Positions 28,858 through 38,022 of a DNA stretch of 41,179 nucleotides are shown here, piece after piece (within the stretch, counting starts at the first letter, position 1; every line of letters begins with the position of its first letter). The position numbers and the translations under genes were made by a program. Under the pieces are notes generated by a model, which was not told where the DNA came from, searched no databases, and was given only the letters and a program-made list of their open reading frames with translations. Origin of the DNA: Candidatus Binataceae bacterium (GTDB taxonomy: Bacteria > Desulfobacterota > Binatia > Binatales > Binataceae); NCBI GenBank assembly GCA_015478645.1, contig JADMIL010000025.1:1-41179 (forward strand). Reading direction: 5' to 3'.

Positions 28858-30030
28858 ATGAACGGTGACAAGCGCCCGGAACCCGAATCCTTTCTCGATC
28901 TCGATCCCGACCGTGCCGCGCAGCCGCAGCGCGGCCGCCTTAAAATCTACCTTGGGGCCGCCGCTGGCGTAGGCAAAACCTACCGGATGCTCGAGGAGGC
29001 GCATGAGTTGCGCACCCGCGGCAGCGACATCGTCGTCGGCTTCGTCGAGACCCACGGCCGCGCCGAGACCGCCGCCCGCGTAACCGGCCTCGAGGTCGTC
29101 CCGCGCCAGGCGCGCGAGTACCGCGGCGTGATCCTCGACGAGATGGACCTCGACGCAATCTTCGCGCGCCGCCCGCAATGGGTGATCGTCGACGAGTTGC
29201 CGCATACCAACGCCGCCGGCTCACACCACGAAAAGCGCTACCAGGACGTTGAGGCGCTGCTCGCCGCCGGCATCAACGTGATCACCGCGATGAACATCCA
29301 GCACGTCGAGAGCCTCAATCCGACCGTTCGGCGGATCACCGGCATCGACGTGCGCGAGACCGTTCCCGACTCCATCCTGGCGCGCGCCGACCAGGTGATT
29401 AACGTCGATCTGAGCGTCGAGGGGCTGCGTGAGCGGCTGCGCGAGGGGCGCATCTATCCTGCCGAACGGGTCGATCAGGCACTCAAGAATTTCTTCAAGC
29501 CGAGCAATCTAACCTCGCTGCGCGAGATGGCCCTGCGCGAGGTCGCCCGCGGTCTCGATCGGCAGCGCATCGGCCTTGAGTCGCTCAAGCGCGAGGGCGG
29601 GCGGCGCACCGTGTTCGTCGACCGCCTGATGGTCGGGCTGTCCTCCAACGCGCACGACAGCGCGGCGCTGCTGCGCAAGGCCTCGCGCATCGCCGGCCAG
29701 CTCAACGTCGAATGGTTCGCGGTCCACGTCGAGACCCCGGCCGAATCCGTCGCCCGGATCAGCACCGGCAACTTCGTCAGTCTGCTCGACAATATCAACC
29801 TGGCCGGCGATCTCGGCGCCGAGACCGTATGGCTCAAGTCCGACGACGTGGTCCGCGCGATGGTCGACTTCGCCCGCGAGCGCGGCATCACCAAGATCGT
29901 CATCGGGCGCACTCGCCAGCCGTTCTGGCGGCGCTGGCTGTGCAAACCCGTACAGGTGCGCCTGCTTGACGCCGCGCCCGACCTCGATATCGAAATCGCC
30001 GCCGCCGAGGATCGCACCGAACAGTCATGA
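28858..30030 (+). CDS. KdpD sensor fragment: N-terminal ATP-binding and USP domains only
   Basis: A 390-aa protein matching only the cytoplasmic N-terminal half of KdpD. The KdpD domain has Walker A GAAAGVGKT (33-41) and the Walker B-like WVIVDELPHTN (107-117), MNIQHVESLNPTV, and VPDSILARADQVINVDL. A universal-stress-protein domain follows (about 245-380, VFVDRLMVGLSSNAHDSAALLRKASRIAGQLN and ITKIVIGRTRQPFWRRW). The membrane helices, GAF and kinase domains of full-length KdpD (about 890 aa in E. coli) are absent by design, since the gene ends by an ATGA overlap with a separate histidine kinase. It probably senses ATP, K+ or a second messenger and acts on that kinase. Confidence 0.92.
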   Translation: MNGDKRPEPESFLDLDPDRAAQPQRGRLKIYLGAAAGVGKTYRMLEEAHELRTRGSDIVVGFVETHGRAETAARVTGLEVVPRQAREYRGVILDEMDLDAIFARRPQWVIVDELPHTNAAGSHHEKRYQDVEALLAAGINVITAMNIQHVESLNPTVRRITGIDVRETVPDSILARADQVINVDLSVEGLRERLREGRIYPAERVDQALKNFFKPSNLTSLREMALREVARGLDRQRIGLESLKREGGRRTVFVDRLMVGLSSNAHDSAALLRKASRIAGQLNVEWFAVHVETPAESVARISTGNFVSLLDNINLAGDLGAETVWLKSDDVVRAMVDFARERGITKIVIGRTRQPFWRRWLCKPVQVRLLDAAPDLDIEIAAAEDRTEQS

Positions 30031-31814
30031 ACACGCCCACTCTGCGGACCCGTATCCGTAACGGCTCGCTCGCCCTGCTCGTCCTGGTGGTGTTGCTCGG
30101 CGCCTATACCCTGCCGCGCGTCTACCGGCTGGGCGGCGCGATTCGCGAGACGCTCTACCGCAACTACATCAGTATCGAGGCGGCTCAGCACATGCACGCC
30201 GCACTGCGCGCCTTGCAGGTCGCCGAACTCGAGGGCCGTGCGCCGGCCGCGCTGCCCGCCGTGCGCGCCGACTTCTCCTCCTGGATAAACATCGAGGATC
30301 ATGATTTTACCGAGGTCGGCGAGCCACAGCTCGCGGCGTCGATCGAGACCGGCGCGGCCAGCCTCTTCGACGCGATCGCCGCCGCGCCTCCCGGCGCCCG
30401 CCACGACGCCGCTTTCGACGCCCTCCACGCGCGCATCGACGACCTCATCGCGATGAACAAGCTCGCGATGTTCCGCGCCGACAGCCGCGCCGCGCACCTC
30501 GGCCGCCACCTCTCCTACGATTACGCCACCGGCCTCGCGCTGGTACTGGTCCTCGGCACGGCGCTCTCGTGGTGGCTCGGATGGACCCTGGCGAAACCGC
30601 TCACCGACATCGCGGAGCGCTTGCGCGGCGTCAGCCAGCGCCGCGCCCATCTGCGCCTGGGCGCGCAGAAACTCGGCGAACTCGACGCCGTCGCGCGCGA
30701 ATTCAACGAGATGGCCGAGCGGCTCGAACATTACGATCAGCTCAACGTCGATCGCCTGGTCTATGAAAAGAGCAAGACCGAGGCGATTATCGAGAGCCTT
30801 GAGGACGGCGTCGTGCTGATCGATCTCGACGGCGTCGTAATCCACATCAATGAAACCGCCGCGCTAATCATCGGCCTCGAGCAGAACGAAGCGCTGGGCA
30901 GCGCCTTCGACGATCTGAGCAGCAACAATCCGCATTACATCCGCGTGCGCGACGCGCTGCGCACGCTCAAGCAGGGCGCGCCCGCCGATCAGCGCGTGGA
31001 GGTTCAGCTCCACTTCCGCGGCCGCGACCATGCCTTCGTGCTCAAGCCGATTCCGCTGCGCCACGCCGCAGGGCGCCCGCTCGGCACCATCGTGATCCTG
31101 CAGGACGTCACCTACCTGCGCGATCAGGATCGCGCGCGGACCAACCTCGTCGCCACGCTCTCGCACGAGTTGCGCACGCCGATCACGTCGCTCGCGCTTT
31201 CGGCCGAGCTGCTGCGGCGCGAGGAGTCGGTGCTCGGACCCCGCCAGCGCGAACTGGCCCAGGCGATCCTCGAGGAATGCGCCCGGCTGACCCAGCTCAG
31301 CGATAATTTGCTCACCCTCGCGCGCGGCTCAAACGGGATTATCGCGATCGAGCATGCGCCGCTCGACCTCGCGCGCATCGTGGCCGAGGTCAGCGATCGC
31401 TTCAATATCCAGGCTGGCGAAAAAGGCATAGCCTTGCACCAGCGGATCGATCCGATGCCGATGATTGCGGGCGATTCGGTAAAGCTTTCCTGGGTGGTAT
31501 CGAACCTGGTGGGCAACGCTCTGCGCTATACGCCGCACGACGGGATGATCGAGGTTACCGCGCACGCGATCGACGGCGTTGTGCGGATCGAGGTCGCCGA
31601 CTCGGGCCCCGGCATCCCGGCCGACGTGCGCGACTATATCTTCGAGAAGTACACCCAGTTCGGCGACGGTCGCGCCGCACGCGGCGCCGCCGGCCTGGGT
31701 CTGGCGATCGCCAAGGATATCGTGCAGGCCCATAGCGGGCGCATCTTCGTCGAATCGCCCGAGGGCGGTGGCAGCCGGTTCATCGTTGAGCTGCCGATGC
31801 CACCGCGAAGCTGA
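30027..31814 (+). CDS. Membrane sensor histidine kinase (HAMP-PAS-HisKA-HATPase) of the kdp locus
   Basis: A 595-aa kinase. It has TM1 at about 14-28, a periplasmic domain of about 135 residues, TM2 at 167-188, HAMP at 185-238, PAS at about 248-370 (SLEDGVVLIDLDGVVIHINETAALIIGL), phospho-acceptor His380 in TLSHELRTPITSL, and an ATPase domain with NLVGNALRYTP, DSGPGIP and GLGLAIAK. It overlaps the KdpD fragment by four bases and the regulator by one. The kinase part resembles PhoR/KdpD kinases, so it supplies the half missing from the KdpD fragment. Its periplasmic domain is not that of KdpD, which lacks one. Confidence 0.93.
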   Translation: MNTPTLRTRIRNGSLALLVLVVLLGAYTLPRVYRLGGAIRETLYRNYISIEAAQHMHAALRALQVAELEGRAPAALPAVRADFSSWINIEDHDFTEVGEPQLAASIETGAASLFDAIAAAPPGARHDAAFDALHARIDDLIAMNKLAMFRADSRAAHLGRHLSYDYATGLALVLVLGTALSWWLGWTLAKPLTDIAERLRGVSQRRAHLRLGAQKLGELDAVAREFNEMAERLEHYDQLNVDRLVYEKSKTEAIIESLEDGVVLIDLDGVVIHINETAALIIGLEQNEALGSAFDDLSSNNPHYIRVRDALRTLKQGAPADQRVEVQLHFRGRDHAFVLKPIPLRHAAGRPLGTIVILQDVTYLRDQDRARTNLVATLSHELRTPITSLALSAELLRREESVLGPRQRELAQAILEECARLTQLSDNLLTLARGSNGIIAIEHAPLDLARIVAEVSDRFNIQAGEKGIALHQRIDPMPMIAGDSVKLSWVVSNLVGNALRYTPHDGMIEVTAHAIDGVVRIEVADSGPGIPADVRDYIFEKYTQFGDGRAARGAAGLGLAIAKDIVQAHSGRIFVESPEGGGSRFIVELPMPPRS

Positions 31815-33148
31815 TGCCGCGCATTCTGATCGTCGACGACGAAAAAAATATCCGCCGCAACCTTGCCGCCTTCTTCGAATCCCTCGGCTACCAGGTGCGC
31901 GCCGCCGACCACGGCGAGCAGGCCGCGCGGATGCTCTCCGAGGAGCCCGCCGATCTGGTCCTGACCGACTTCAAGATGGCCGAGATGAGCGGGCTTAAAC
32001 TGCTCGAGGAGATCAAGCGGCGCGACCCCGCCACCGTGGTCATCCTGATGACCGCCTACGCGACGGTCGAGAGCGCGGTGGCCGCGATGAAGGCCGGCGC
32101 CGGCGATTACATCACCAAGCCCTTCTCGCTCGAAGAGATTCGCCGCACCGTCGAACGCGCCCTCGAACTGCGCGGCCTGCGCGCCGAAAATCGCGAACTG
32201 CGCAGCGCCGTCGAGCAGACCCCGCTGCTCGATTCGACCAGCGCAGCGATGCGCCGGTTGCTCGAGACCGCGCATCAGGCCGCCATCAGCGACGCGACCA
32301 TCCTGCTCACCGGCGAGAGCGGCACCGGCAAGAACGTGCTCGCCCGCTCGATCCACGAATGGAGTCCGCGGCGCGATCGCCCGTTCGTCGTGGTCAACTG
32401 CACCACGCTTTCCGAACAACTGCTCGAGTCCGAACTGTTCGGCCATATGCGCGGATCGTTCACCGGCGCGATCAAGGACAAGCCCGGCCGCCTCGAGGCG
32501 GCCCATCTCGGCACGGTCTTTCTCGACGAAGTCGCCGACCTGACCCCCGGCCTGCAGACCAAGTTCCTGCGCTTCGTCCAGGAGCAGAGCTTCGAGCGCG
32601 TCGGCGGCGACCAGACGCTGACCGTCGACGCGCGGATTATCGCCGCGTCCAATCGCGACCTCGAAGCGGAGGCCGCCGCCCACCATTTTCGCGAGGATCT
32701 CTTCTATCGCCTCAACGTCATCACGCTCCGCGTGCCCTCGCTGCGTGAACGTCCGCAGGATATCGTGCCGCTCGCGCGGTGGCTGTTGCGCGCGGCCGGC
32801 CTGCGCAACCGTCGCCCCAACCTGCGCCTGGGCGCCGGCGCGGAAGCCGCGCTCGCCGTCTATCGATGGCCGGGGAACGTCCGCGAACTGCGCAACGCCG
32901 TCGAACGCGCCGCCGTGCTCTGCCGCAGCGCGGTCATCGAGCGCGAGGATCTGCCCGATTCGCTGTTCCGCGACCTGCCCGAACCGCTCGCTGCCGGCGC
33001 GCCGCGCTCGCTCAGCCTCGAGCAGGTCGAACGCGACCATATCGTCCGCGTGCTGGCCGAGAGCGCGACGCTCGACGAGGCGGCCGGCGCGCTGGGCATC
33101 AACGTGACCACGCTCTGGCGCAAGCGCCGCCGCTACCGCATCGATTGA
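31814..33148 (+). CDS. NtrC-type sigma-54 response regulator of the kdp locus
   Basis: A 444-aa activator. The receiver domain has Asp8, Asp9, phospho-acceptor Asp52 (LVLTDFK), Thr80 and Lys102. The AAA+ domain has Walker A GESGTGKN (167-174), the sigma-54 contact loop GSFTGA (214-219; usual GAFTGA) and Walker B VFLDE (235-239), then the RWPGNVREL motif. The C-terminus is a Fis-type helix-turn-helix (LDEAAGALGINVTTLWRKRRRY). Canonical kdp operons use KdpE, an OmpR-type regulator, instead. The one-base overlap with the kinase (TGATG) marks them as a pair. The target is probably the sigma-54 promoter candidate before kdpF. Confidence 0.95.
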   Translation: MPRILIVDDEKNIRRNLAAFFESLGYQVRAADHGEQAARMLSEEPADLVLTDFKMAEMSGLKLLEEIKRRDPATVVILMTAYATVESAVAAMKAGAGDYITKPFSLEEIRRTVERALELRGLRAENRELRSAVEQTPLLDSTSAAMRRLLETAHQAAISDATILLTGESGTGKNVLARSIHEWSPRRDRPFVVVNCTTLSEQLLESELFGHMRGSFTGAIKDKPGRLEAAHLGTVFLDEVADLTPGLQTKFLRFVQEQSFERVGGDQTLTVDARIIAASNRDLEAEAAAHHFREDLFYRLNVITLRVPSLRERPQDIVPLARWLLRAAGLRNRRPNLRLGAGAEAALAVYRWPGNVRELRNAVERAAVLCRSAVIEREDLPDSLFRDLPEPLAAGAPRSLSLEQVERDHIVRVLAESATLDEAAGALGINVTTLWRKRRRYRID

Positions 33149-33346
33149 TTGCGCGCTTGCTGCGCCGCAATGCGCGACGGATATGGCGTGCCTCGCGCGA
33201 TCGCCTCGGCCCTATGCCGCCGACCCGCGCGCTCATCTGTTGACCGAAGTCCGCACCATGCTAGCGTTATGCGCGTCGCGCGGCCGCCGGCCAAAACCGC
33301 GATGCTCCGGGAGTTGGCGGCGATAACCTGTGTACACCGCTTGACC

Positions 33347-35188
33347 ATGGACCTTCGCGCCAAACTAGCCATCATCTTTCTGCTCCTGCTGATGCTGCCG
33401 TTCGTGCTCATGAGCATGATTCAGGTCGATCGCTCGATGACCGTGATGGTCGACGACCTGGCCGATTCGGGCACGCTGATCACCAACCAGGCCTTCGAGC
33501 AGATACGTCAGGCGATCGCGCAGACCCCCGGCGATCCGGAGGCCGCGATCCGCAACGACCCGGCGGTCGCCGCCTTGCTCAATTCCTCGCAGGCGTTCGG
33601 CAAGGGCGTGGTCTACGCGCGCATCGAGCGCCTCGACGGCACCCCGATCGTCACCGCCCAGTCCGACGCCACCGGCGCCGCGATCGCGAGCACGCCGCCC
33701 TTCGACGATCTGCGCGTGGCGCTCGGCTCGTGGTCGCCGTTCGCGCACATCGGGGCGCTCTGGGGCGCGCATACTTACGAGTTGAGCCGCGTGGTCAACG
33801 TCAATCGCCGCCCGCTCGCGGTGATTCGCGTGGGCCTCTCGACGGCGCTGATTGCCGCCGCCGCGCACCGCTCGGTCGAGGATATTCTCGGCGTCGGCGC
33901 AATCGCCGTGTTGCTGAGCCTGGTCGGCGCGATGCTCGCCGCGCGGCTGCTGCGCAAGCCACTGGCCGCGATTGCGACCGGCGTCGAACAGATCGCCGAG
34001 GGCCGCGACGAGGTCAGCCTGCCGGCCGATGCGCGCGACGAACTGGGCTCGCTGGCCGACAAGTTCACCGACCTGTCGCGCCGGATTAAGGCGAGCCGTG
34101 CCCAATGGGAGACCGAACGCGGCCAATTCATCAACATCTTCCGCTCAATTACTGACGCCGTGATGCTGCTCGACGCCGGCGGTGCGGTGCTCTTCGCCAA
34201 CCCCGAGGCCCAGGGCCGCCTGGGCTTGCCAGCCGGCGGGCTGGCCGACGGCAAGCCGCTCGCCCTGCTGCTGGGGCGCGACAACGCGCTCGCCCGGATG
34301 ATCGAAACCGCCTACGCGACCGGCTCCGAGGTGCGCGACGTGGCGCTGGATCTGGCCAACCGCGACGAGCCTAACCGCCTGCTGATCTCGATCTTTGCGC
34401 TCGGCCAGGGCCCCGAGCCGCCTGGCCTGCTGGTGGTCGCGCGCGACCTCGATTCGGTGCGCGAACTGGAAAACGTAGTCGATTATTCGGGCCGCCTGGT
34501 GCGCCTCGGCGGCCTTATCTCGGGCGTCGCCCACCAGATTCGCAACCCGCTCAACGCCATGAATCTGCAGCTCGAATTGCTCAGCCAGGACGCCGCCCGC
34601 GGCGCTCCGATCGATCAGCGCCTGCGCGCCGTGCGCCTCGAGATCGAGCGTCTCGCGCGCGCCGTCGACGCGCTCATGCGTTTCATGCGGCCCGAACAGC
34701 TCAAGCTCGCGCGCGTCCAAATCAACGAGCTGATCACCGAGGTCGCCAGCCAGGTGGTCCGCTCGGGCGTGCGCGTCGAAACCCGTTTCGACGCCTCCGT
34801 CAGCCCGGTCAACGTCGATCGCGCGTTGCTCGCCGAAGCTCTGCGCAACGTGATCGGCAACGCCTGTGAAGCGATGCTGCCGGCCGGCGGCACGCTCAAG
34901 CTCGCCACCGCACTGAGCGATAACGATTGCGTCGAAATTTCGATTGCCGATTCCGGACCGGGCATCGCGCGGGAAAACCTCGAGCGCATTTTCAACCTCT
35001 ATTTCACCACCAAGAAAAACGGCAACGGCCTTGGCCTGCCGCTCGCGTTGCGCGCCATCGACCTTCATCATGGCACCATGGATATTCAATCCGAGGTCGG
35101 CGTGGGCACCAAGGTTATCGTGCGGCTGCCGCTCGCGCCTGCGATCGCGGCAGCGCCACCGCTGCCCGCGCAGAGTCGAAGCGGATAG
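33347..35188 (+). CDS. NtrB-type membrane sensor histidine kinase
   Basis: A second kinase (613 aa from ATG at 33347, MDLRAKLAIIFLLLLMLPFVLM). It has TM1 at 7-24, a periplasmic sensor of about 155 residues, TM2 at about 182-201, HAMP at 202-255, PAS at about 262-375 (SITDAVMLLDAGGAVLFANPEA), phospho-acceptor His396 in GVAHQIRNPLNAM (NtrB style H-x-[IL]-R-N-P-L), and NVIGNACEAM, DSGPGIA and GLGLPLA in the ATPase domain. In-frame sequence continues upstream to 33149 but looks unlike a protein start. No regulator gene follows; it may feed the NtrC-type protein before it. A TTGACC at 33240 could be a -35 box, but no good -10 is seen. Confidence 0.92.
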   Translation: MDLRAKLAIIFLLLLMLPFVLMSMIQVDRSMTVMVDDLADSGTLITNQAFEQIRQAIAQTPGDPEAAIRNDPAVAALLNSSQAFGKGVVYARIERLDGTPIVTAQSDATGAAIASTPPFDDLRVALGSWSPFAHIGALWGAHTYELSRVVNVNRRPLAVIRVGLSTALIAAAAHRSVEDILGVGAIAVLLSLVGAMLAARLLRKPLAAIATGVEQIAEGRDEVSLPADARDELGSLADKFTDLSRRIKASRAQWETERGQFINIFRSITDAVMLLDAGGAVLFANPEAQGRLGLPAGGLADGKPLALLLGRDNALARMIETAYATGSEVRDVALDLANRDEPNRLLISIFALGQGPEPPGLLVVARDLDSVRELENVVDYSGRLVRLGGLISGVAHQIRNPLNAMNLQLELLSQDAARGAPIDQRLRAVRLEIERLARAVDALMRFMRPEQLKLARVQINELITEVASQVVRSGVRVETRFDASVSPVNVDRALLAEALRNVIGNACEAMLPAGGTLKLATALSDNDCVEISIADSGPGIARENLERIFNLYFTTKKNGNGLGLPLALRAIDLHHGTMDIQSEVGVGTKVIVRLPLAPAIAAAPPLPAQSRSG

Positions 35189-35196
35189 TCTTACCT

Positions 35197-35745
35197 GTGA
35201 AATCGACGATCACCGCGCGCCTCCCGATGCGATCGCTGATGCTGGCTGGCGCGGCGCTTGCGCTCGCCGGATGCGCGACCATGGCGCGCTATTGGCCACT
35301 TCAGGCGCCGCCGTGGACGAGGCCCGCGACGGTCCCTGCGCGGGCTCCGAGGGCTTCGACCGCGCCGCGGGAAATGCCGCCCACGACAATCAAATATCGA
35401 GGCGCCAGGAGGAAACCCGCCGCGGCGCTCGCCACCGCACCCGGCGCTGCCGCGCCTGCCGCCCGATCGGCGCCCGCCGCCGAGGCGACCACCGTTTCGC
35501 TCGACGACGACGACAGCAATCGCCTGCGCGCGCAGACCTTGCTCGACGAGACCGGCGCCAAGCTTACGTCGATCAATCGATCGCAGCTCACCCCCGAAAA
35601 CGCCGCCGCTTACGACCAGGCCCGGGGTCTGGTCGACGCCGGGCGCAATGCGATGCGTGAGCAGGACTACCTCGCCGCCGCCGGCCTTGCCGAAAAGGCC
35701 TCCGTCATCAGCCGGCAGTTGGCCACCCGCTCGCCCATACGCTAG
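35197..35745 (+). CDS. Putative lipoprotein, DUF4398-like helical C-terminus
   Basis: A 182-aa exported lipoprotein. The signal MRSLMLAGAALALAGC has lipobox LAGC; either GTG at 35197 (adds ten residues with Lys/Arg) or ATG at 35227 is possible. A Pro/Ala/Arg-rich linker (about 40-100) leads to a helical end (RLRAQTLLDETGAKLTSINRSQLTPENAAAYDQARGLVDAGRNAMREQDYLAAAGLAEKASVISRQL) that looks like a single helical repeat hairpin. It follows the NtrB-type kinase by eight bases and may be co-transcribed with it. No function can be assigned. Confidence 0.7.
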   Translation: MKSTITARLPMRSLMLAGAALALAGCATMARYWPLQAPPWTRPATVPARAPRASTAPREMPPTTIKYRGARRKPAAALATAPGAAAPAARSAPAAEATTVSLDDDDSNRLRAQTLLDETGAKLTSINRSQLTPENAAAYDQARGLVDAGRNAMREQDYLAAAGLAEKASVISRQLATRSPIR

Positions 35746-36050
35746 CCCGCCAGCGCCATCGCGCCACCGCGCAGCCCGCGCCACCGCGCAGATCGCGGTC
35801 CCACCGGCGCAGCGTGCGCGAGCACCGCCAAATGAAAGACGCCTCCCTGGGCGAGGCTGAGCGGGATGATGGGCCGGAACTGCCGTTCGGCTCCCGTTTA
35901 GCGTCGCGGCAGGGAAGCGCCGCTAATGTTTGAAGTTCGCCGGCGAACGTACTGTTCCAGCCGCGTGGGGGGGGGACGCGTCCGGTTTTTCGTAACGCCC
36001 GCCGGTGAACAAGACTGACTGATCGTTAGATCGAGGCCGGTCGCGTGACG
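35746..36050. other. Intergenic stretch between two converging genes, no gene seen
   Basis: I see no supported gene. A run of nine G (35967-35975) sits in the loop of a 5-bp stem (cgcgt/acgcg, 35962-35980), followed a few bases later by five T (35986-35990); this could be a weak terminator for the plus-strand lipoprotein. A 34-codon frame from ATG at 35832 lacks a ribosome-binding site. Confidence 0.4.
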
Positions 36051-37481
36051 CTATTCCTCATCTGTCATACCGGCGACATTGCGCGTTGTGACGCGCTGCC
36101 AATTCTCCGCGCCGGGCGAACGATTGGCTCCCGTGCGCGCGGCCTGCGCCGTGGTCTCACGCGGCGGCAGATTGATCATCTCGCCCGTCAAAATATGATT
36201 GGGGTCGCGCACTTGCGGATTGGCCCGCACCAGCCGCGCAACCTGGTCCACCGATCCGAGCTGGTCGGCCGCGATGTGGGCGAGCGTATCGCCGGGCTGC
36301 ACCCGAATCCGCCGTAACCCTGCGTTAGCGGTCCCTGCCAGGTCGGCGATTGGCCCGGTCGCATCGCTCGCGAGGGCGGAGCTATCGGTCGCGTCGGCCG
36401 GTTCCACCTCGGGCGCCTCCGTGATGATCGAAGCCGGCAGGTAGCCGGCGTTGGGATGTTCGGTGACCGCGTCACCCACCGCATCAACGGCATTCAGGCT
36501 GACCGGCTCCTCGCGCCGCGGCGTGCCCGAGTTCCACATCAGAAACATGGCCATCGCCGCAATCGCCATCGCGCCGATTATCGCCGTGGACCATCGGGCA
36601 CTCGCCGTCGCCGCCGGACGCTTTTCGCCGAGCACGTCGAACTCCGCGTTTTCCGGTTCGAAGCGGCGGGTCCGCGACAGCAGGTTCTCGTACTCGGCGA
36701 CCGCGGCGCGCGCCGCTTCGATCGTCACGATCGGCTGATTCGTGTTGTAAGCCGTGAGCATCGCGTTATGGCAGAGCACATTGATGCGCCGGGGAATTCC
36801 GCCGCTATGGTCCATCAGGTAGTCCAGCGCGCCGCGCCCGAAGACCGCCACACTGCTGCCGCCGAATGCCGCCAGCCGATATTCGACATAGGCCGTCGCC
36901 TCGGCCCGTTCGAGCGGGTTGAGCAGCGACCGAATCCCGATCCGTTCGTTGATCTGCTTGAGCTCCGGCGCCATCAGGCGGCGCAGCAATGCGGGCTGTC
37001 CGGCAAAGACGAAATGCACCTGCTTTTCGTCCAGGCGGCCGCGATTCGAGAACAGCCGCAGATCCTCGAGCATCTCATCGCTCAGGCTCTGCGCCTCATC
37101 GACGATTATCACCACCCGCTCGCCCGCGCCGACTCCGGCCAGAAATTGATCGAAAGCCTCCGACATCGCCAGTTTGTCGGGCGCCGCCGTCACCCCGAGC
37201 TGGCGCAGGATATCGTGCAGCATCGCCTCGAGGCCGAGCCTCGGATTGGTCACATAGGCGGATCGCACGCGCTCGTAATTGCGTGCCAGGATCGAAACGA
37301 TCAGTGTGGTCTTGCCCGCGCCGGTCTCGCCGATCATCAGGGTGAAGCCGCTGGGCTCCTGGAGCAGCCCCCATTCCAGGGCCGACAACGCTTCGCGATG
37401 CGCCTTGCTCATGAAGAGCAGTTTGGGCGATGGAGTGAACTGGAAGGGCGCTCCGTTCAATCCAAAGTGCTTGTAATACAT
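36051..37481 (-). CDS. ExeA/GspA-like AAA ATPase with membrane anchor and C-terminal LysM domain
   Basis: A 476-aa protein. It begins MYYKHFGLNGAPFQFTPSPKLLFMS, the conserved start of ExeA-type ATPases. Walker A is GETGAGKT (51-58), Walker B VVIIVDEAQ (123-131), then LRLFSNRGRLDEKQVHFVFAGQP and GGIPRRIN. One membrane helix lies at about 297-316, an Asp/Ala-rich periplasmic linker follows, and a LysM domain (RIRVQPGDTLAHIAADQLGS...NHILTGEMINLP, 391-439) should bind peptidoglycan. ExeA helps secretin assembly through the cell wall; related proteins occur in PEP-CTERM loci. No secretin gene is in the window. ATG at 37479-37481 was chosen by the family start. Confidence 0.9.
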   Translation of the reverse strand: MYYKHFGLNGAPFQFTPSPKLLFMSKAHREALSALEWGLLQEPSGFTLMIGETGAGKTTLIVSILARNYERVRSAYVTNPRLGLEAMLHDILRQLGVTAAPDKLAMSEAFDQFLAGVGAGERVVIIVDEAQSLSDEMLEDLRLFSNRGRLDEKQVHFVFAGQPALLRRLMAPELKQINERIGIRSLLNPLERAEATAYVEYRLAAFGGSSVAVFGRGALDYLMDHSGGIPRRINVLCHNAMLTAYNTNQPIVTIEAARAAVAEYENLLSRTRRFEPENAEFDVLGEKRPAATASARWSTAIIGAMAIAAMAMFLMWNSGTPRREEPVSLNAVDAVGDAVTEHPNAGYLPASIITEAPEVEPADATDSSALASDATGPIADLAGTANAGLRRIRVQPGDTLAHIAADQLGSVDQVARLVRANPQVRDPNHILTGEMINLPPRETTAQAARTGANRSPGAENWQRVTTRNVAGMTDEE

Positions 37482-38022
37482 GGCGTCGTAAGCCTCATCG
37501 ACCGCCGAGCATGTCCGGAACCCGTCGCCGGCCAGCCATTCGAGCGGCCCTTGGCATGGATCGATCGGAGACACCGGCAAGTGGATCCCGCTCTTCACCG
37601 TCCAGCGAATCCGCCAGCCATCTGCCAAGTGTCCGCTCGACAATTGCTACAGGTGGTAGAGCAAGTCCTGCGCCATTGCTTGAGGAATCTCAAAACCTCA
37701 TGAATTTGCTGATAAATTTGGCTTCGTGCGGCGCGATCGGGACCGTAGTATGAAGCTGACCCTTAGCCGTAATAGGCAACAATTACCAATTTACACAGCC
37801 GACGCCCGCGCGCGCCGCGCCTGCCGCTCTCCGCCCGATTCGCAGCGGGCGACGCCAGTGCGCATCGCTGAAAATCGGTCCGACCCAGCCGAACACATTC
37901 TGCAAAGCGTAGGGAAAATGTGCGCCGAGTAGCGTCAGGATCGGCACCACGCCTAAGGGTCGCCACCCGCGAGACCAAGCTGCGGTTCCGGCGCGATCAG
38001 CGGGGCGGGCGGGATGGAAAGT
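37482..38022. other. Intergenic stretch between the ExeA-like gene and atpC
   Basis: No complete gene is supported. On the minus strand a frame from about 37980 down to a stop at 37783-37785 reads like membrane-protein sequence (GVVPILTLLGAHFPYALQN, then VFGWVGPIFSDAHWRRP) but has no start or length; it could be the remnant of a gene once downstream of atpC. The ExeA promoter should lie in the AT-richer part near 37640-37790, but I see no convincing -35/-10 pair. Confidence 0.4.

Noticed and set aside
33149-33346. 66-codon upstream extension of the NtrB-type kinase
   Set aside because: The residues are Arg/Ala-rich and end at a Met followed by a typical first membrane helix; the extension is more likely leader DNA.
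35832-35936. 34-codon frame (MKDASLGEAERDDG...)
   Set aside because: No ribosome-binding site, no recognisable motif and no neighbour that would support it.
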